From contig NZ_JFHN01000042.1 of the NCBI RefSeq assembly GCF_000590885.1, positions 1 to 64,000 of the forward strand: a stretch of DNA of 64,000 bases, given 5' to 3'. The DNA is from Erwinia mallotivora. GTDB taxonomy: Bacteria > Pseudomonadota > Gammaproteobacteria > Enterobacterales > Enterobacteriaceae. Shown here piece by piece: positions 8,555 through 16,806 of this stretch (the first letter of the stretch is position 1; each line of letters opens with the position of its first letter). The notes under the pieces were generated by a model. It ran no database searches. It worked only from the letters and a program-made list of their open reading frames with translations, and had not been told where the DNA came from. The position numbers and the translations under genes are program-made.

Positions 8555-10150
8555 ATGTTTCGTACCAAGCCTCGCCTGAGGACGTTACTTACCTCACTCT
8601 CAGCAGGTGGCGTTATCCTGACCTCAGGATTGTTGCTGAGCGCATTGCTGATCTTTCAGAAAGCGAATATTGAAGACAGCCTGCTGGAGAGCAACATTGC
8701 CTATGCCCGCAAGCTGGCGGATACCACCGATCGTTATCTCATCACCGCTCAGCGGGAACTGGCCTGGAGCGCCAGCCAGATAACCCAACTGAACAACACG
8801 CAGCTGCTGCGGCAGGAAACCGAGCGTCTGCGGCTGCAATCAGGTTTCTTTAACACGGTAGTGGTGGTAAACACCGACGCGGTGGTCGCTGCCACGTCGC
8901 CGGAGAGCCTGAATCTGGTCGGGGTGAAACTTCAGTCCGATGCAAGTCGTCGTGCCATTGCCACCAAAAAACCATTTATATCATCACCTTTTGTCTCAGC
9001 ATCTGGCAATTATGTGGTGTCTCTGTCTCAGCCGGTCTTTTCTACTGATGGTCATTACATCGGCTACATTGGCGGCACCATCTTCCTGAAAAAACAGAGC
9101 ATGCTCAGTGATATTATCAGCCAGCATTTTTACCCGACGGGCTCAACAATCAGTATCGTCAGCAATGAGGGTCTGGTCATTTTCAGTCATGACCGGGCGA
9201 GGGTAGGGCAACATATGTTGCTCAGCCCCGCACTCCAGCGACAGCTGGCGGTGACGGAAAGCGGGCATTTTACCTCACAGGAAGCGGGCAGAAATTATCT
9301 CACTGGCTATGCCAGTATGCATAAGACCGACTGGAATATTTTCATATCGGGAACATCGCAGACCGTCAGAGGCATTATGTGGCGCACTGCCGGAAATGTG
9401 ATGTGGTTTATTGTTGCCATTATCACCCTGATTGCCGCCATCATGGCTTTCCTGGCGACGCGGATTTCTTCTCCGCTGGAGAGGCTGGCAGGTATGGTGC
9501 GGGAAGGCGGGAGTGATGCCACGCCGGAATCGCTTGCTTCGGTCAATGCCTGGTATCATGAAGCCGATCGCCTGAAAGAGGCGGTGCAGGTGAACAGACG
9601 GGCGGTGGCTGGCCGGGTGGCTGCGTTGAATGACGAGGCGATGACCGATCCGCTAACCGGCCTGCACAACCGCCGGGGATTCAGCATGCTGGCGGCCGAA
9701 CTGGGTGACGATCCGGAGCAGTGCATCATTGCCATTGATATTGACCATTTCAAAAAAATTAATGACTGGTACGGTCACGAAGGTGGTGACGAAGTGCTGG
9801 TCAGTCTGGCTTCTCTGCTGCGTCAGGCGTGTCGTGGCGGCGACGTGGTCAGTCGGTTTGGCGGGGAAGAATTCATTGTGATGTTGCCCTGTACCGAACC
9901 GGATACCGCTGCCTGCATGGCAGAACGGATCCGCCGGATGGTCAGTTCTGCGGCATTTCCCTTTGTCGGTCACATGACTATTTCGTTGGGTGTGGCAGCA
10001 CTGCGCGACTGTGGTGACAGAGAAATGCTGTTGCGTCGGGCGGATGAGGCACTGTATGCGGCAAAAGGTGCCGGACGAAATCAGGTTGTGGTCTTTCGGT
10101 CCGGTGATTTTATCCCTTACGCAGCGAGCGAGGATGCCGATATCAGCTGA
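8555..10150 (+). CDS. Membrane diguanylate cyclase with periplasmic sensor (dCACHE-GGEEF)
   Basis: The protein makes the second messenger cyclic di-GMP from two GTP. It has 531 residues from ATG 8555; the frame is open back into selO (8342), but that start would overlap selO by 80 bases. A first membrane helix lies at about residues 10-33, then a periplasmic dCACHE-like sensor (about 35-280), a second helix at about 282-302, a HAMP-like linker and a GGDEF domain (about 360-520). The active site reads GGEEF (about 435-439). A product-inhibition site RGGD sits exactly five residues before RFGGEEF's glycines, so feedback inhibition is expected. It converges on the EAL gene at 10155, four bases apart. 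The signal it senses is unknown. Confidence 0.9.
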   Translation: MFRTKPRLRTLLTSLSAGGVILTSGLLLSALLIFQKANIEDSLLESNIAYARKLADTTDRYLITAQRELAWSASQITQLNNTQLLRQETERLRLQSGFFNTVVVVNTDAVVAATSPESLNLVGVKLQSDASRRAIATKKPFISSPFVSASGNYVVSLSQPVFSTDGHYIGYIGGTIFLKKQSMLSDIISQHFYPTGSTISIVSNEGLVIFSHDRARVGQHMLLSPALQRQLAVTESGHFTSQEAGRNYLTGYASMHKTDWNIFISGTSQTVRGIMWRTAGNVMWFIVAIITLIAAIMAFLATRISSPLERLAGMVREGGSDATPESLASVNAWYHEADRLKEAVQVNRRAVAGRVAALNDEAMTDPLTGLHNRRGFSMLAAELGDDPEQCIIAIDIDHFKKINDWYGHEGGDEVLVSLASLLRQACRGGDVVSRFGGEEFIVMLPCTEPDTAACMAERIRRMVSSAAFPFVGHMTISLGVAALRDCGDREMLLRRADEALYAAKGAGRNQVVVFRSGDFIPYAASEDADIS

Positions 10151-10154
10151 ACAC

Positions 10155-11936
10155 TCAACACAATCCACGGAATTTCCACTGTAACCAGCTGTCCAATTCC
10201 TGCTCGGGCAGCGGTTTGGAATAAAAGTATCCCTGCGCCTGATCGCAGCCATACTCGGCCAGTACAGTCACAATTTCTTCGTTTTCCACGCCCTCAGCCA
10301 GTACGGTGTAGTCGAGTTCTTTAAGCATGGAAATAATGCTGCGGGCGATAACACGCGAGGCGGTATCAGAAGAAAGTCCACTGATAAGCGAGCGATCGAG
10401 TTTAATCACATCCAGCGGCATGCGCCTGAGATAGCTAATGTTGCTGTAACCCGTACCGAAATCATCCAGTGAGATGCCAAATCCTCTGAGCTTGAGCATT
10501 TCCATGCCGCGCAGGGCTGCCGGGCTTTCAATCAGCCGTTCCGTTTCCAGACACTCAATGCCCAGTAATGAGGTAGGCAACTGCGCCTTGATCATTTTAT
10601 CTTCAAGCTGATCGGCGAAATTCTCGCGGGCGAAATCAGTGCCGCTGACGTTAATGGTGACCGGTAGCTGAATGCAGTGATTGCGTAATCGCGTCAGCCG
10701 TCTGATCACCCGGTCAGTAACCCAGGATGTCATGGCGCTGAGCAGATCAGTCTGTTCAGCCAGCGGAACAAACATTGCGGGTGATAATTCACCCCGCTGC
10801 GGATGCCGCCAGCGGATCAGGGCTTCCAGCCCAACCGGTCGGCCGGTGTGCAGGCAAATTTTGGGCTGGTAAGCCAGATAAAGTCCCAAATCATTGCGCA
10901 GAGCGCTGGCCAGGTCGTTCATTAACATAAAGTCCTGGGTGGTGGTCTCATCACTGCCCTGACTGAAGCGAAAAGCGGGTATATCAAGACGGATCGCTTC
11001 ATGCAGTGCACTGACCGTCCGACGCAGTATTTCCTGTGGCGCTACCTCACCGGTAATAAAGTTTTCTTCACCGGTATGCGTGGTCAGCGCCACCGTCAGT
11101 CCCTCACCCAGGTCGGCGCTGATACCTTCCAGCCGTCCGGCTACCCAGTTTGCGTCAATGTGACTTTCCTGACGGGTGAGCAGGGCGAAACGCCCGGTCG
11201 CCACGGTATAAAGCGCGTCATCCCCCGCTGGCTTCAGGCGCAGAGGCAGCAAAATAGCCATATCTTTTAACAGGCTCTCTACCGGTCCCATCCCCATTGA
11301 GCGGGCCAGTTCGTAAGCGCGCGGCATATCAATGCAGTCAATCAGCAACAGGCGGCGTGGCGTGTTGTCACCGGTTGACGCCAGATAATGCAAATCACGG
11401 ATAAGGCGCTGACGGTTGGGCAGGCCGGTTACCGGATCGGCAAATCCGGCGGAATACCAGGCTTGCAGAAAAGACATCACCAGCGCGGCCAGCAGTTTCA
11501 GTGTGGCAATCTGCTCGTCAGTGAAGGTGTGGGGTTGCGTATCAGTGACGCAGAATGTGCCCAGAATGACGTTTTCGCAGTTTTTTAATGGTACGCCCGC
11601 GTAAAAACGGATGAAGGGTGCGCCGGTAATAAAAGGATGATCCGCAAAGCGGACGTCAAGCAGGGTATCAGACACCACCACCGCATTATCACTGTCCACC
11701 ACGTAACGGCAGAGAGAATCGTGGCGGGAGGACTGCTTGAGCGCAAAATTACAGGCGGCACGAATGTACTGATGTTCATCATCAAGAACGGAGATAAAAC
11801 TGCCGGGAATACCCAGCGCGTGACTGGCGAGCAGGGCAAATCTCCTGAGCACGTCATCCCGGCTTTCGTCGGAAGTGCGCAGTGCATGAAGCGCCAGTAC
11901 GCGGCGAGCAACATCGCCGGTGAGATGATTAAGCAT
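10155..11936 (-). CDS. Predicted c-di-GMP phosphodiesterase, GAF - degenerate GGDEF - EAL
   Basis: The protein is predicted to break down cyclic di-GMP. It has 593 residues from ATG 11936, chosen because GGAGG lies six bases upstream; the ATG at 11957 has none. Order: GAF sensor (about 15-150, IRFYAGVPL), a GGDEF-like domain whose signature is lost (ATGRFALL), and an EAL domain (about 345-590). The EAL catalytic set looks intact: LEALIRW, NVSGTDF, IECLETE in place of the usual EITE, DDFGTGYS, IKLDRSLI, AEGVEN and QGYFYSKP. There are no membrane helices, so it is cytosolic. The GAF domain resembles that of the 14584-16779 protein. The ligand is unknown. Confidence 0.88.
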   Translation of the reverse strand: MLNHLTGDVARRVLALHALRTSDESRDDVLRRFALLASHALGIPGSFISVLDDEHQYIRAACNFALKQSSRHDSLCRYVVDSDNAVVVSDTLLDVRFADHPFITGAPFIRFYAGVPLKNCENVILGTFCVTDTQPHTFTDEQIATLKLLAALVMSFLQAWYSAGFADPVTGLPNRQRLIRDLHYLASTGDNTPRRLLLIDCIDMPRAYELARSMGMGPVESLLKDMAILLPLRLKPAGDDALYTVATGRFALLTRQESHIDANWVAGRLEGISADLGEGLTVALTTHTGEENFITGEVAPQEILRRTVSALHEAIRLDIPAFRFSQGSDETTTQDFMLMNDLASALRNDLGLYLAYQPKICLHTGRPVGLEALIRWRHPQRGELSPAMFVPLAEQTDLLSAMTSWVTDRVIRRLTRLRNHCIQLPVTINVSGTDFARENFADQLEDKMIKAQLPTSLLGIECLETERLIESPAALRGMEMLKLRGFGISLDDFGTGYSNISYLRRMPLDVIKLDRSLISGLSSDTASRVIARSIISMLKELDYTVLAEGVENEEIVTVLAEYGCDQAQGYFYSKPLPEQELDSWLQWKFRGLC

Positions 11937-12275
11937 GTGTGTCCTCCGCACCGGCATGTTTCCGGAGCGAAACTAAAAAAAATTAATATACAGTGAGGGG
12001 GCACCGTAAAATGCGATTTCTGCGACAGGTAAAAACGATTAATGTATTGGTATGTCCGATACAGTAGGCTTTTCCTGACCCTTTGTCATGTTTATTTTGC
12101 CTCGACCAAATATTTACGTTCTGACGATATATTAATTTAATCGTGCACCGGTTTCTTTTTTTTAATTGCCTGCCAGAATAAGCGCAACTAAATACCGCTC
12201 AACGTCATCTCTCTGTAATTAGAGAAATGATTGTTCGGTTTATTATTTTTATAATAACAACTTCAGGATCATCTC
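11937..12275. other. Divergent promoter region between EAL gene and chemoreceptor
   Basis: The 339-base AT-rich spacer separates divergent genes. TATAAT at 12250-12255 lies 21 bases before the chemoreceptor ATG and could be a -10 box, though no good -35 accompanies it. TCTCTGTAATTAGAGA (about 12210-12225) can form a small hairpin. I found no sigma-28 promoter for this chemoreceptor. Confidence 0.35.
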
Positions 12276-13670
12276 ATGAATTTACTGCGACATTTCACTA
12301 TCCGCCGGGTAGTCCTCTGGATAATGATTATTTCCTTCACTGTTATTGCGCTGGCAGGAGGCTACAGCTCGCTGGTTCTGCGTGATATGTACCGGCACAG
12401 TGACCGCACCGAAGTGCTGGCACAACAGCTGGCTTTTCTTACTCATGCCGACCTTGTCAGACAGAGTGGCAGCGCGGAGGAAAAGAGTGCCCTGGCGACA
12501 CAGGTCCCGTCGGACGCTGACTGGAGTAATTACCGTAATGTGCTGGGTGCAGCAGAAGCGGTCTATACCTCAGCCGCACGTGAGCGGTTAATAACCCTGC
12601 AAAGAGAGCTGGCGCACGACGATTTTGATGTCGGCGCTGAACGCCATCGTCTTGATACCATATTTATTACTGCCTTGCTGGCGGCGGCGGTGCTGCTGAT
12701 TTTTTGTGACCGTTATCTGGTGGTGCATCTGGTACGGCCGGTCGGGAAGATCCGCGCCCACTTCAGGGTGATTGCCAGCGGTGACCTGACCCGGGAGCCT
12801 GAAGATCTGGGACGTAACTGTGTCGGACAACTGGTGCCGCTGGTCAGAGAGATGCAGCACAGCCTGCTGGATACCGTGCAGGCTATTCGCGACAATGCCG
12901 TGGTGTTGAACAAAGAAGCAAATGGCATAGCTGCCGGGAATGCCGATCTTTCCGACCGTACCGCGACGCAGGCGGCGGCGCTTGAGCAGACCGCAGCCAG
13001 CATGGAGGAGCTGACCGCAACGGTCAGTCATAACGCCGGTAATGCCCGCGATGCACGGGAACTGGCGGGACAGACGGCCGACAGCACCCATAAAGGGGAA
13101 CAGCTGGTCAGAACCGTGGCGTCAGCGATGAACGGCATTGCCGAAGGTTCAGAAAAAATCCGCCAGTTTACCGCCACCATTAATGGCATTGCGTTTCAGA
13201 CTAACATTCTGGCGCTGAACGCGGCAGTGGAAGCGGCGCGTGCCGGGGACCAGGGGCGAGGCTTCGCCGTGGTAGCCAGCGAAGTTCGTTCACTGGCGCA
13301 GCGCAGCGCCACCGCAGCGAAAGAAATTGAGCAACTGATTGCGGATACGGTGTTACGGGTTGATCACGGGCGCAGCGCGGCAGACAGCGCGGGGGCCATC
13401 ATGGATGAAGTACTGCGCGGCGTGGGCGGCGTAAACGAGCTGATTGGGCAGATTGCGCTTGCCTCAGAAGAGCAGAGCAAAGGGATATCGATGATTACGC
13501 TGGCAGTAGCTGAGCTGGATCGTGTGACCCAGCAGAATGCCTCGCTGGTACAGGAAGTGTCGGCGTCCGCAGGCAGCCTGAGCGGCCAGACCGAAGCCCT
13601 TGGCAGCGTAATCCGCCGCTTTACCCTGCCGGATAATGCGCTGCTGCCACATCCTGCCAACACCCTCTAG
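12276..13670 (+). CDS. Methyl-accepting chemotaxis protein with short periplasmic domain
   Basis: This is a chemoreceptor that controls CheA and so flagellar rotation. The 464-residue protein has membrane helices at about 12-34 and 129-149, leaving a periplasmic part of only about 95 residues, clearly shorter than the four-helix domain of Tar-type receptors (about 155). A HAMP domain follows (about 150-200) and then the signalling hairpin, with the conserved tip [19 protein letters not shown] (about 308-326) and the methylation region ALEQTAASMEELTATV. The C-terminus lacks an NWETF tether for CheR/CheB, so it would depend on other receptors for adaptation. AGGA lies seven bases before ATG 12276. 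The ligand is unknown. Confidence 0.92.
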   Translation: MNLLRHFTIRRVVLWIMIISFTVIALAGGYSSLVLRDMYRHSDRTEVLAQQLAFLTHADLVRQSGSAEEKSALATQVPSDADWSNYRNVLGAAEAVYTSAARERLITLQRELAHDDFDVGAERHRLDTIFITALLAAAVLLIFCDRYLVVHLVRPVGKIRAHFRVIASGDLTREPEDLGRNCVGQLVPLVREMQHSLLDTVQAIRDNAVVLNKEANGIAAGNADLSDRTATQAAALEQTAASMEELTATVSHNAGNARDARELAGQTADSTHKGEQLVRTVASAMNGIAEGSEKIRQFTATINGIAFQTNILALNAAVEAARAGDQGRGFAVVASEVRSLAQRSATAAKEIEQLIADTVLRVDHGRSAADSAGAIMDEVLRGVGGVNELIGQIALASEEQSKGISMITLAVAELDRVTQQNASLVQEVSASAGSLSGQTEALGSVIRRFTLPDNALLPHPANTL

Positions 13671-14162
13671 TCACTGCTTAACCCCTTCAGATAATTTGCG
13701 CAGGGTGACTCCCGGTCATCCGCGCATCCTGCTCCGCTGCACAACCGCTGTTTTATCGCAAACGCGTCCTGATGCCTGTGAAAAGGTACGTCACAGGGCG
13801 CATATCGCCTTGCCTGCAATGAAAAAAGCGACAGCAGATAAGCCGGTAGTTATCATTTAGTCAGAATTATCCTCTTATTATTTGAGATATGATGCAGCTG
13901 ACAGCTAAACAAAAGATTACGGGCTTTTGCACCATCAGCATTTAAATCAGAATACTCACTTAAGTGATAAATTAATAATGCAGGTGAAGTTTGCCAGTTT
14001 GATTTAATTACCGGATATTTCTTTTTCACGCAAAAATTTATTCAGTGAAAATTTGACAGACAGAAAACCCGACAAATTATCTTCGTGCAGATTAACCGGG
14101 TGTCACTATAACGACATTAATTGATTGCTGATGCCTGTGCTGACGAAATTTTTATCCGGCAT

Positions 14163-14189
14163 TAAAGTTCATTTATGTCAGGACGATAA
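14163..14189 (+). promoter_or_regulatory. Sigma-28 (FliA) flagellar class 3 promoter
   Basis: TAAAGTTC, an 11-base spacer, then GACGATAA match the FliA consensus TAAAGTTT-N11-GCCGATAA at 14 of 16 positions with the exact spacing. It points toward the GAF-PAS-GGDEF-EAL gene, with a start expected near 14197 and a leader of about 390 bases. It implies that this c-di-GMP gene is switched on with late flagellar and chemotaxis genes. Confidence 0.75.
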
Positions 14190-14270
14190 TTTGGCAACGG
14201 AGCAGCGGACGAAGAAATTATCATTGATAAGCATTCATTACCTGCGGTGGGTTAATCACGGCAGGTGAGA

Positions 14271-14390
14271 ATGCGACATGTTGCTGATTTTGCAGGGTTC
14301 ACAGCTGAGAATGGCGGGCTCTTAACGCGGCGTCATCCTTTCTTCGCGGCGTTAAGAATGCTCCGGAAATCACCCATCAGGCTGCTCTGA
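14271..14390 (+). CDS. Candidate 39-residue small protein in the sigma-28 leader
   Basis: An open frame of 39 codons starts at ATG 14271 with AGG five bases upstream and begins MRHVADFAGFTAENGG. It is basic toward the C-terminus (RMLRKSPIRLL) and has no membrane helix. It lies about 75 bases after the predicted sigma-28 start and before the GGDEF-EAL gene, so it could be a real small protein or an upstream ORF that tunes translation. A hairpin at 14321-14356 lies inside it. I recognise no family; coding is unproven. Confidence 0.3.
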   Translation: MRHVADFAGFTAENGGLLTRRHPFFAALRMLRKSPIRLL

Positions 14391-14583
14391 CAGCATGAAG
14401 GGGTGGCATCAGACCGGATGCAATGCCAGGCTTCACGGGCTCATAAGCGACGGCCTGTCGCATACCGGCATACGGGCAGGCCGTTCTGATGGCAGCGGAC
14501 CTGCGCGAAATTCGCATCTGGTCTCTTCTGACTGAATCTGTCGCCCTGATGGTTGTGGTGTGCCAGTCCACAGTAAATTCAGA

Positions 14584-16779
14584 ATGCAGAGGGGACAGAC
14601 TCTGAAAAAAATAATTCACGACGCCGTCGAAGCGGCACGGCTCCAGGCGCTTGCCCAGTATCAACTGATGGATACGCCATCAGCAGAGGCATTTGATCGC
14701 CTGACCACTCTGGCCGCGCGCCTCTTTCGCGTGCCGGTTGCTTTCATCTCACTGATTGATGATGAGCGACAGTTTTTTAAATCCCGTTACGGCCTGGATA
14801 TTACCGGTACGGCCCGCAGCGTGGCGTTCTGCCACCACACCCTGGAACAGGATGGTCTGCTGTGTGTGCCGGACGCGCTTGCCGATCCCCGTTTCAGTGA
14901 CAGCCCACTGGTGCTCGGCTATCCCCATATTCGCTTTTATGCCGGGGTTCCGCTCAACACCCCTGATGGCTATCGTATTGGCACCGTGTGCCTGACTGAC
15001 AACAAACCCCGTCCCCCGTTGACGGAGTCAGATAAACAGCATCTTCTTGATATTGCGGCGCTGGTGATGGATCGCATGGAGGTTCATCGTCATGAACTGC
15101 TGCGTCATGCCAGCCAGCAGCGTCTGGCAGCAATTTCTGCCACCTCGCCGGATGCCATCATCTGTACCGACCTGCAACGCGGTATCACTTTCTGGAACCC
15201 GGCAGCCTGCGCCATGTTTGGTTATGAGGTGCAGGAGATGCTGGGACAATATGTTGCGGGTCTGGTGCCGGAACGTTGTCAGGCCGATTACCGCAATGAA
15301 CTGGATCGTCTGATGCACGAGGATGACGCTATTTCGCATCCGCGCACCTTGCAGATTTGGGGCCTGCGCCGCAACGGCGAACAGTTTCCGGCTGAAATCT
15401 CCTTTTCCGGCTGGCATGAAGGCGAAAGCAGGCTGGTAGGCATGATTATCCGGGATGTCAGTGCCCGCCATGAAAGCGAAACGCGCCTGTGCGAACTGGC
15501 TTCGCTGGATATGCTGACCCGGCTGGCCAGCCGGGGCGCGTTTATGTTGCAGCTTGGTCAACTCACCGAGGCAGGCGTGCCCTATACCCTGCTGATGACC
15601 GATCTTGATGGCTTCAAAGAGGTCAATGATACCCTTGGTCATGCAGCGGGTGATGCGCTGTTATGCCACGTTGCCACGCAGATCCGGACGGTATGTGCCA
15701 ATGCGGTTACCGCCGCACGTCTGGGCGGAGATGAATTTATTATTCTGTTGCCCTGTGGCACCGCTCATGCGGCGGAGACGGCTGAAAAACTGGTCGCTGC
15801 CGTGCAGAAACCTTTTAATTATCATGACACGCCGGTCAAAGTGGGCGCGAGTGCGGGCATTGCCGGATTTCCGGAACATGGACAGGATGCCTCTGCGGTG
15901 ATGTCGGCTGCCGATCTTGCACTGTATCGCGCCAAGGCAGAAGGCAAGGGCAGGAGCATCCTGTTTGAACATGCATTTCGCGAAGCCGCGCTGCGAAGCA
16001 GGCGCTTTGAACGTGAGCTGGAGAGGGCGGTCAGCGAGCAGCAATTTGTGCTGCATTACCAGCCCCGCTACAGCGCAACAGATGGCCGACTGACCGGCTG
16101 TGAAGCGTTGGTACGCTGGCAACACCCGGCGCGAGGTCTGCTGTTGCCCTCGGAATTCATTGAAATGCTGGTGAAAAGCCCGCTTTCGGTGGTACTGGGT
16201 GAATGGATTGTTCGCACGGCGGTCGCGCAAATCCGCCAGTGGCAACAGTTTTATCCCTCGCTGCGCGTCAGTATCAATCTTTTCCCCCGGCAGCTGGCGG
16301 CAGCCGGGCTGGAGCGCGTGCTGCGTGACAGTGCCGGCGGTGACGCCAGCTTTGTCGATCTGGAGGTGGATGAACCGCTGCTGACAAAAGTGGCCCGCGA
16401 GCATCCTGACAGCCTGGAAGCGGTAAAAATTACCGGTGCAAACTTTATCATCGACCACTACGGGCGCACCCTTGGCTCGATAAATCTGTTATGCAACGGA
16501 ATAGTTTCCGGCCTGAAAATTGATAAATCACTGACCGGCCAGCTCAATGCCAGTACCCGCACCCGGATGATGTTCCGCGCCGTTGCCTCACTGGGGAAAA
16601 GTCTGGGTATCAGTGTCGCGGTGGAGGGTGTGGAAGAGGAGTCACAGCACAACTTTGTTAACACCCTGCAATGTGACATTGTGCAGGGGAACGGTTTGTG
16701 TCGACCGCTGACCGTCGCTGATTTTGAAGCCAATTTGCGGGAAGGTTACACCACACGTTATATCGCCAGTAACCCCTGA
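14584..16779 (+). CDS. GAF-PAS-GGDEF-EAL c-di-GMP enzyme
   Basis: This is a cytosolic hybrid c-di-GMP protein of about 731 residues: GAF (about 20-160), PAS (about 170-300, with the PAC-like end VGMIIRDVSARHE), GGDEF (about 305-465) and EAL (about 475-725). The cyclase site is intact (ARLGGDEFIIL) with no RxxD inhibition site. In the EAL domain most residues are kept (CEALVRW, NLF, LEVDE, LKIDKSL, VEGVEEE, QGN), but DDFG reads DHYG, losing the second metal-binding Asp, so phosphodiesterase activity may be weak. The start is uncertain: GTG 14560 and ATG 14584 lack ribosome sites, while GAGGGG lies seven bases before an in-frame CTG at 14602. Expression likely comes from the sigma-28 promoter upstream. 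Confidence 0.88.
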   Translation: MQRGQTLKKIIHDAVEAARLQALAQYQLMDTPSAEAFDRLTTLAARLFRVPVAFISLIDDERQFFKSRYGLDITGTARSVAFCHHTLEQDGLLCVPDALADPRFSDSPLVLGYPHIRFYAGVPLNTPDGYRIGTVCLTDNKPRPPLTESDKQHLLDIAALVMDRMEVHRHELLRHASQQRLAAISATSPDAIICTDLQRGITFWNPAACAMFGYEVQEMLGQYVAGLVPERCQADYRNELDRLMHEDDAISHPRTLQIWGLRRNGEQFPAEISFSGWHEGESRLVGMIIRDVSARHESETRLCELASLDMLTRLASRGAFMLQLGQLTEAGVPYTLLMTDLDGFKEVNDTLGHAAGDALLCHVATQIRTVCANAVTAARLGGDEFIILLPCGTAHAAETAEKLVAAVQKPFNYHDTPVKVGASAGIAGFPEHGQDASAVMSAADLALYRAKAEGKGRSILFEHAFREAALRSRRFERELERAVSEQQFVLHYQPRYSATDGRLTGCEALVRWQHPARGLLLPSEFIEMLVKSPLSVVLGEWIVRTAVAQIRQWQQFYPSLRVSINLFPRQLAAAGLERVLRDSAGGDASFVDLEVDEPLLTKVAREHPDSLEAVKITGANFIIDHYGRTLGSINLLCNGIVSGLKIDKSLTGQLNASTRTRMMFRAVASLGKSLGISVAVEGVEEESQHNFVNTLQCDIVQGNGLCRPLTVADFEANLREGYTTRYIASNP

Positions 16780-16806
16780 CCTTCCTCTGTTGCGTAAGGA
16801 GATAAC

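Larger units (their letters stand above)
13671..14583. other. Long spacer carrying a sigma-28 promoter, small ORF and hairpins
   Basis: This spacer of about 900 bases separates the chemoreceptor and GGDEF-EAL genes and is AT-rich from about 13850 to 14230. It contains the sigma-28 promoter at 14163-14189, a candidate small gene at 14271-14390, an eight-pair hairpin (CTTAACGC 14321-14328 with GCGTTAAG 14349-14356) and a second one (ACGGCCTG 14450-14457 with CAGGCCGT 14477-14484). I see nothing coding between 13671 and 14160. Confidence 0.45.

Noticed and set aside
15661..16458. 265-codon antisense frame inside the GGDEF-EAL gene
   Set aside because: It is fully inside a clear coding gene on the other strand, with composition typical of a shadow frame in GC-rich DNA.
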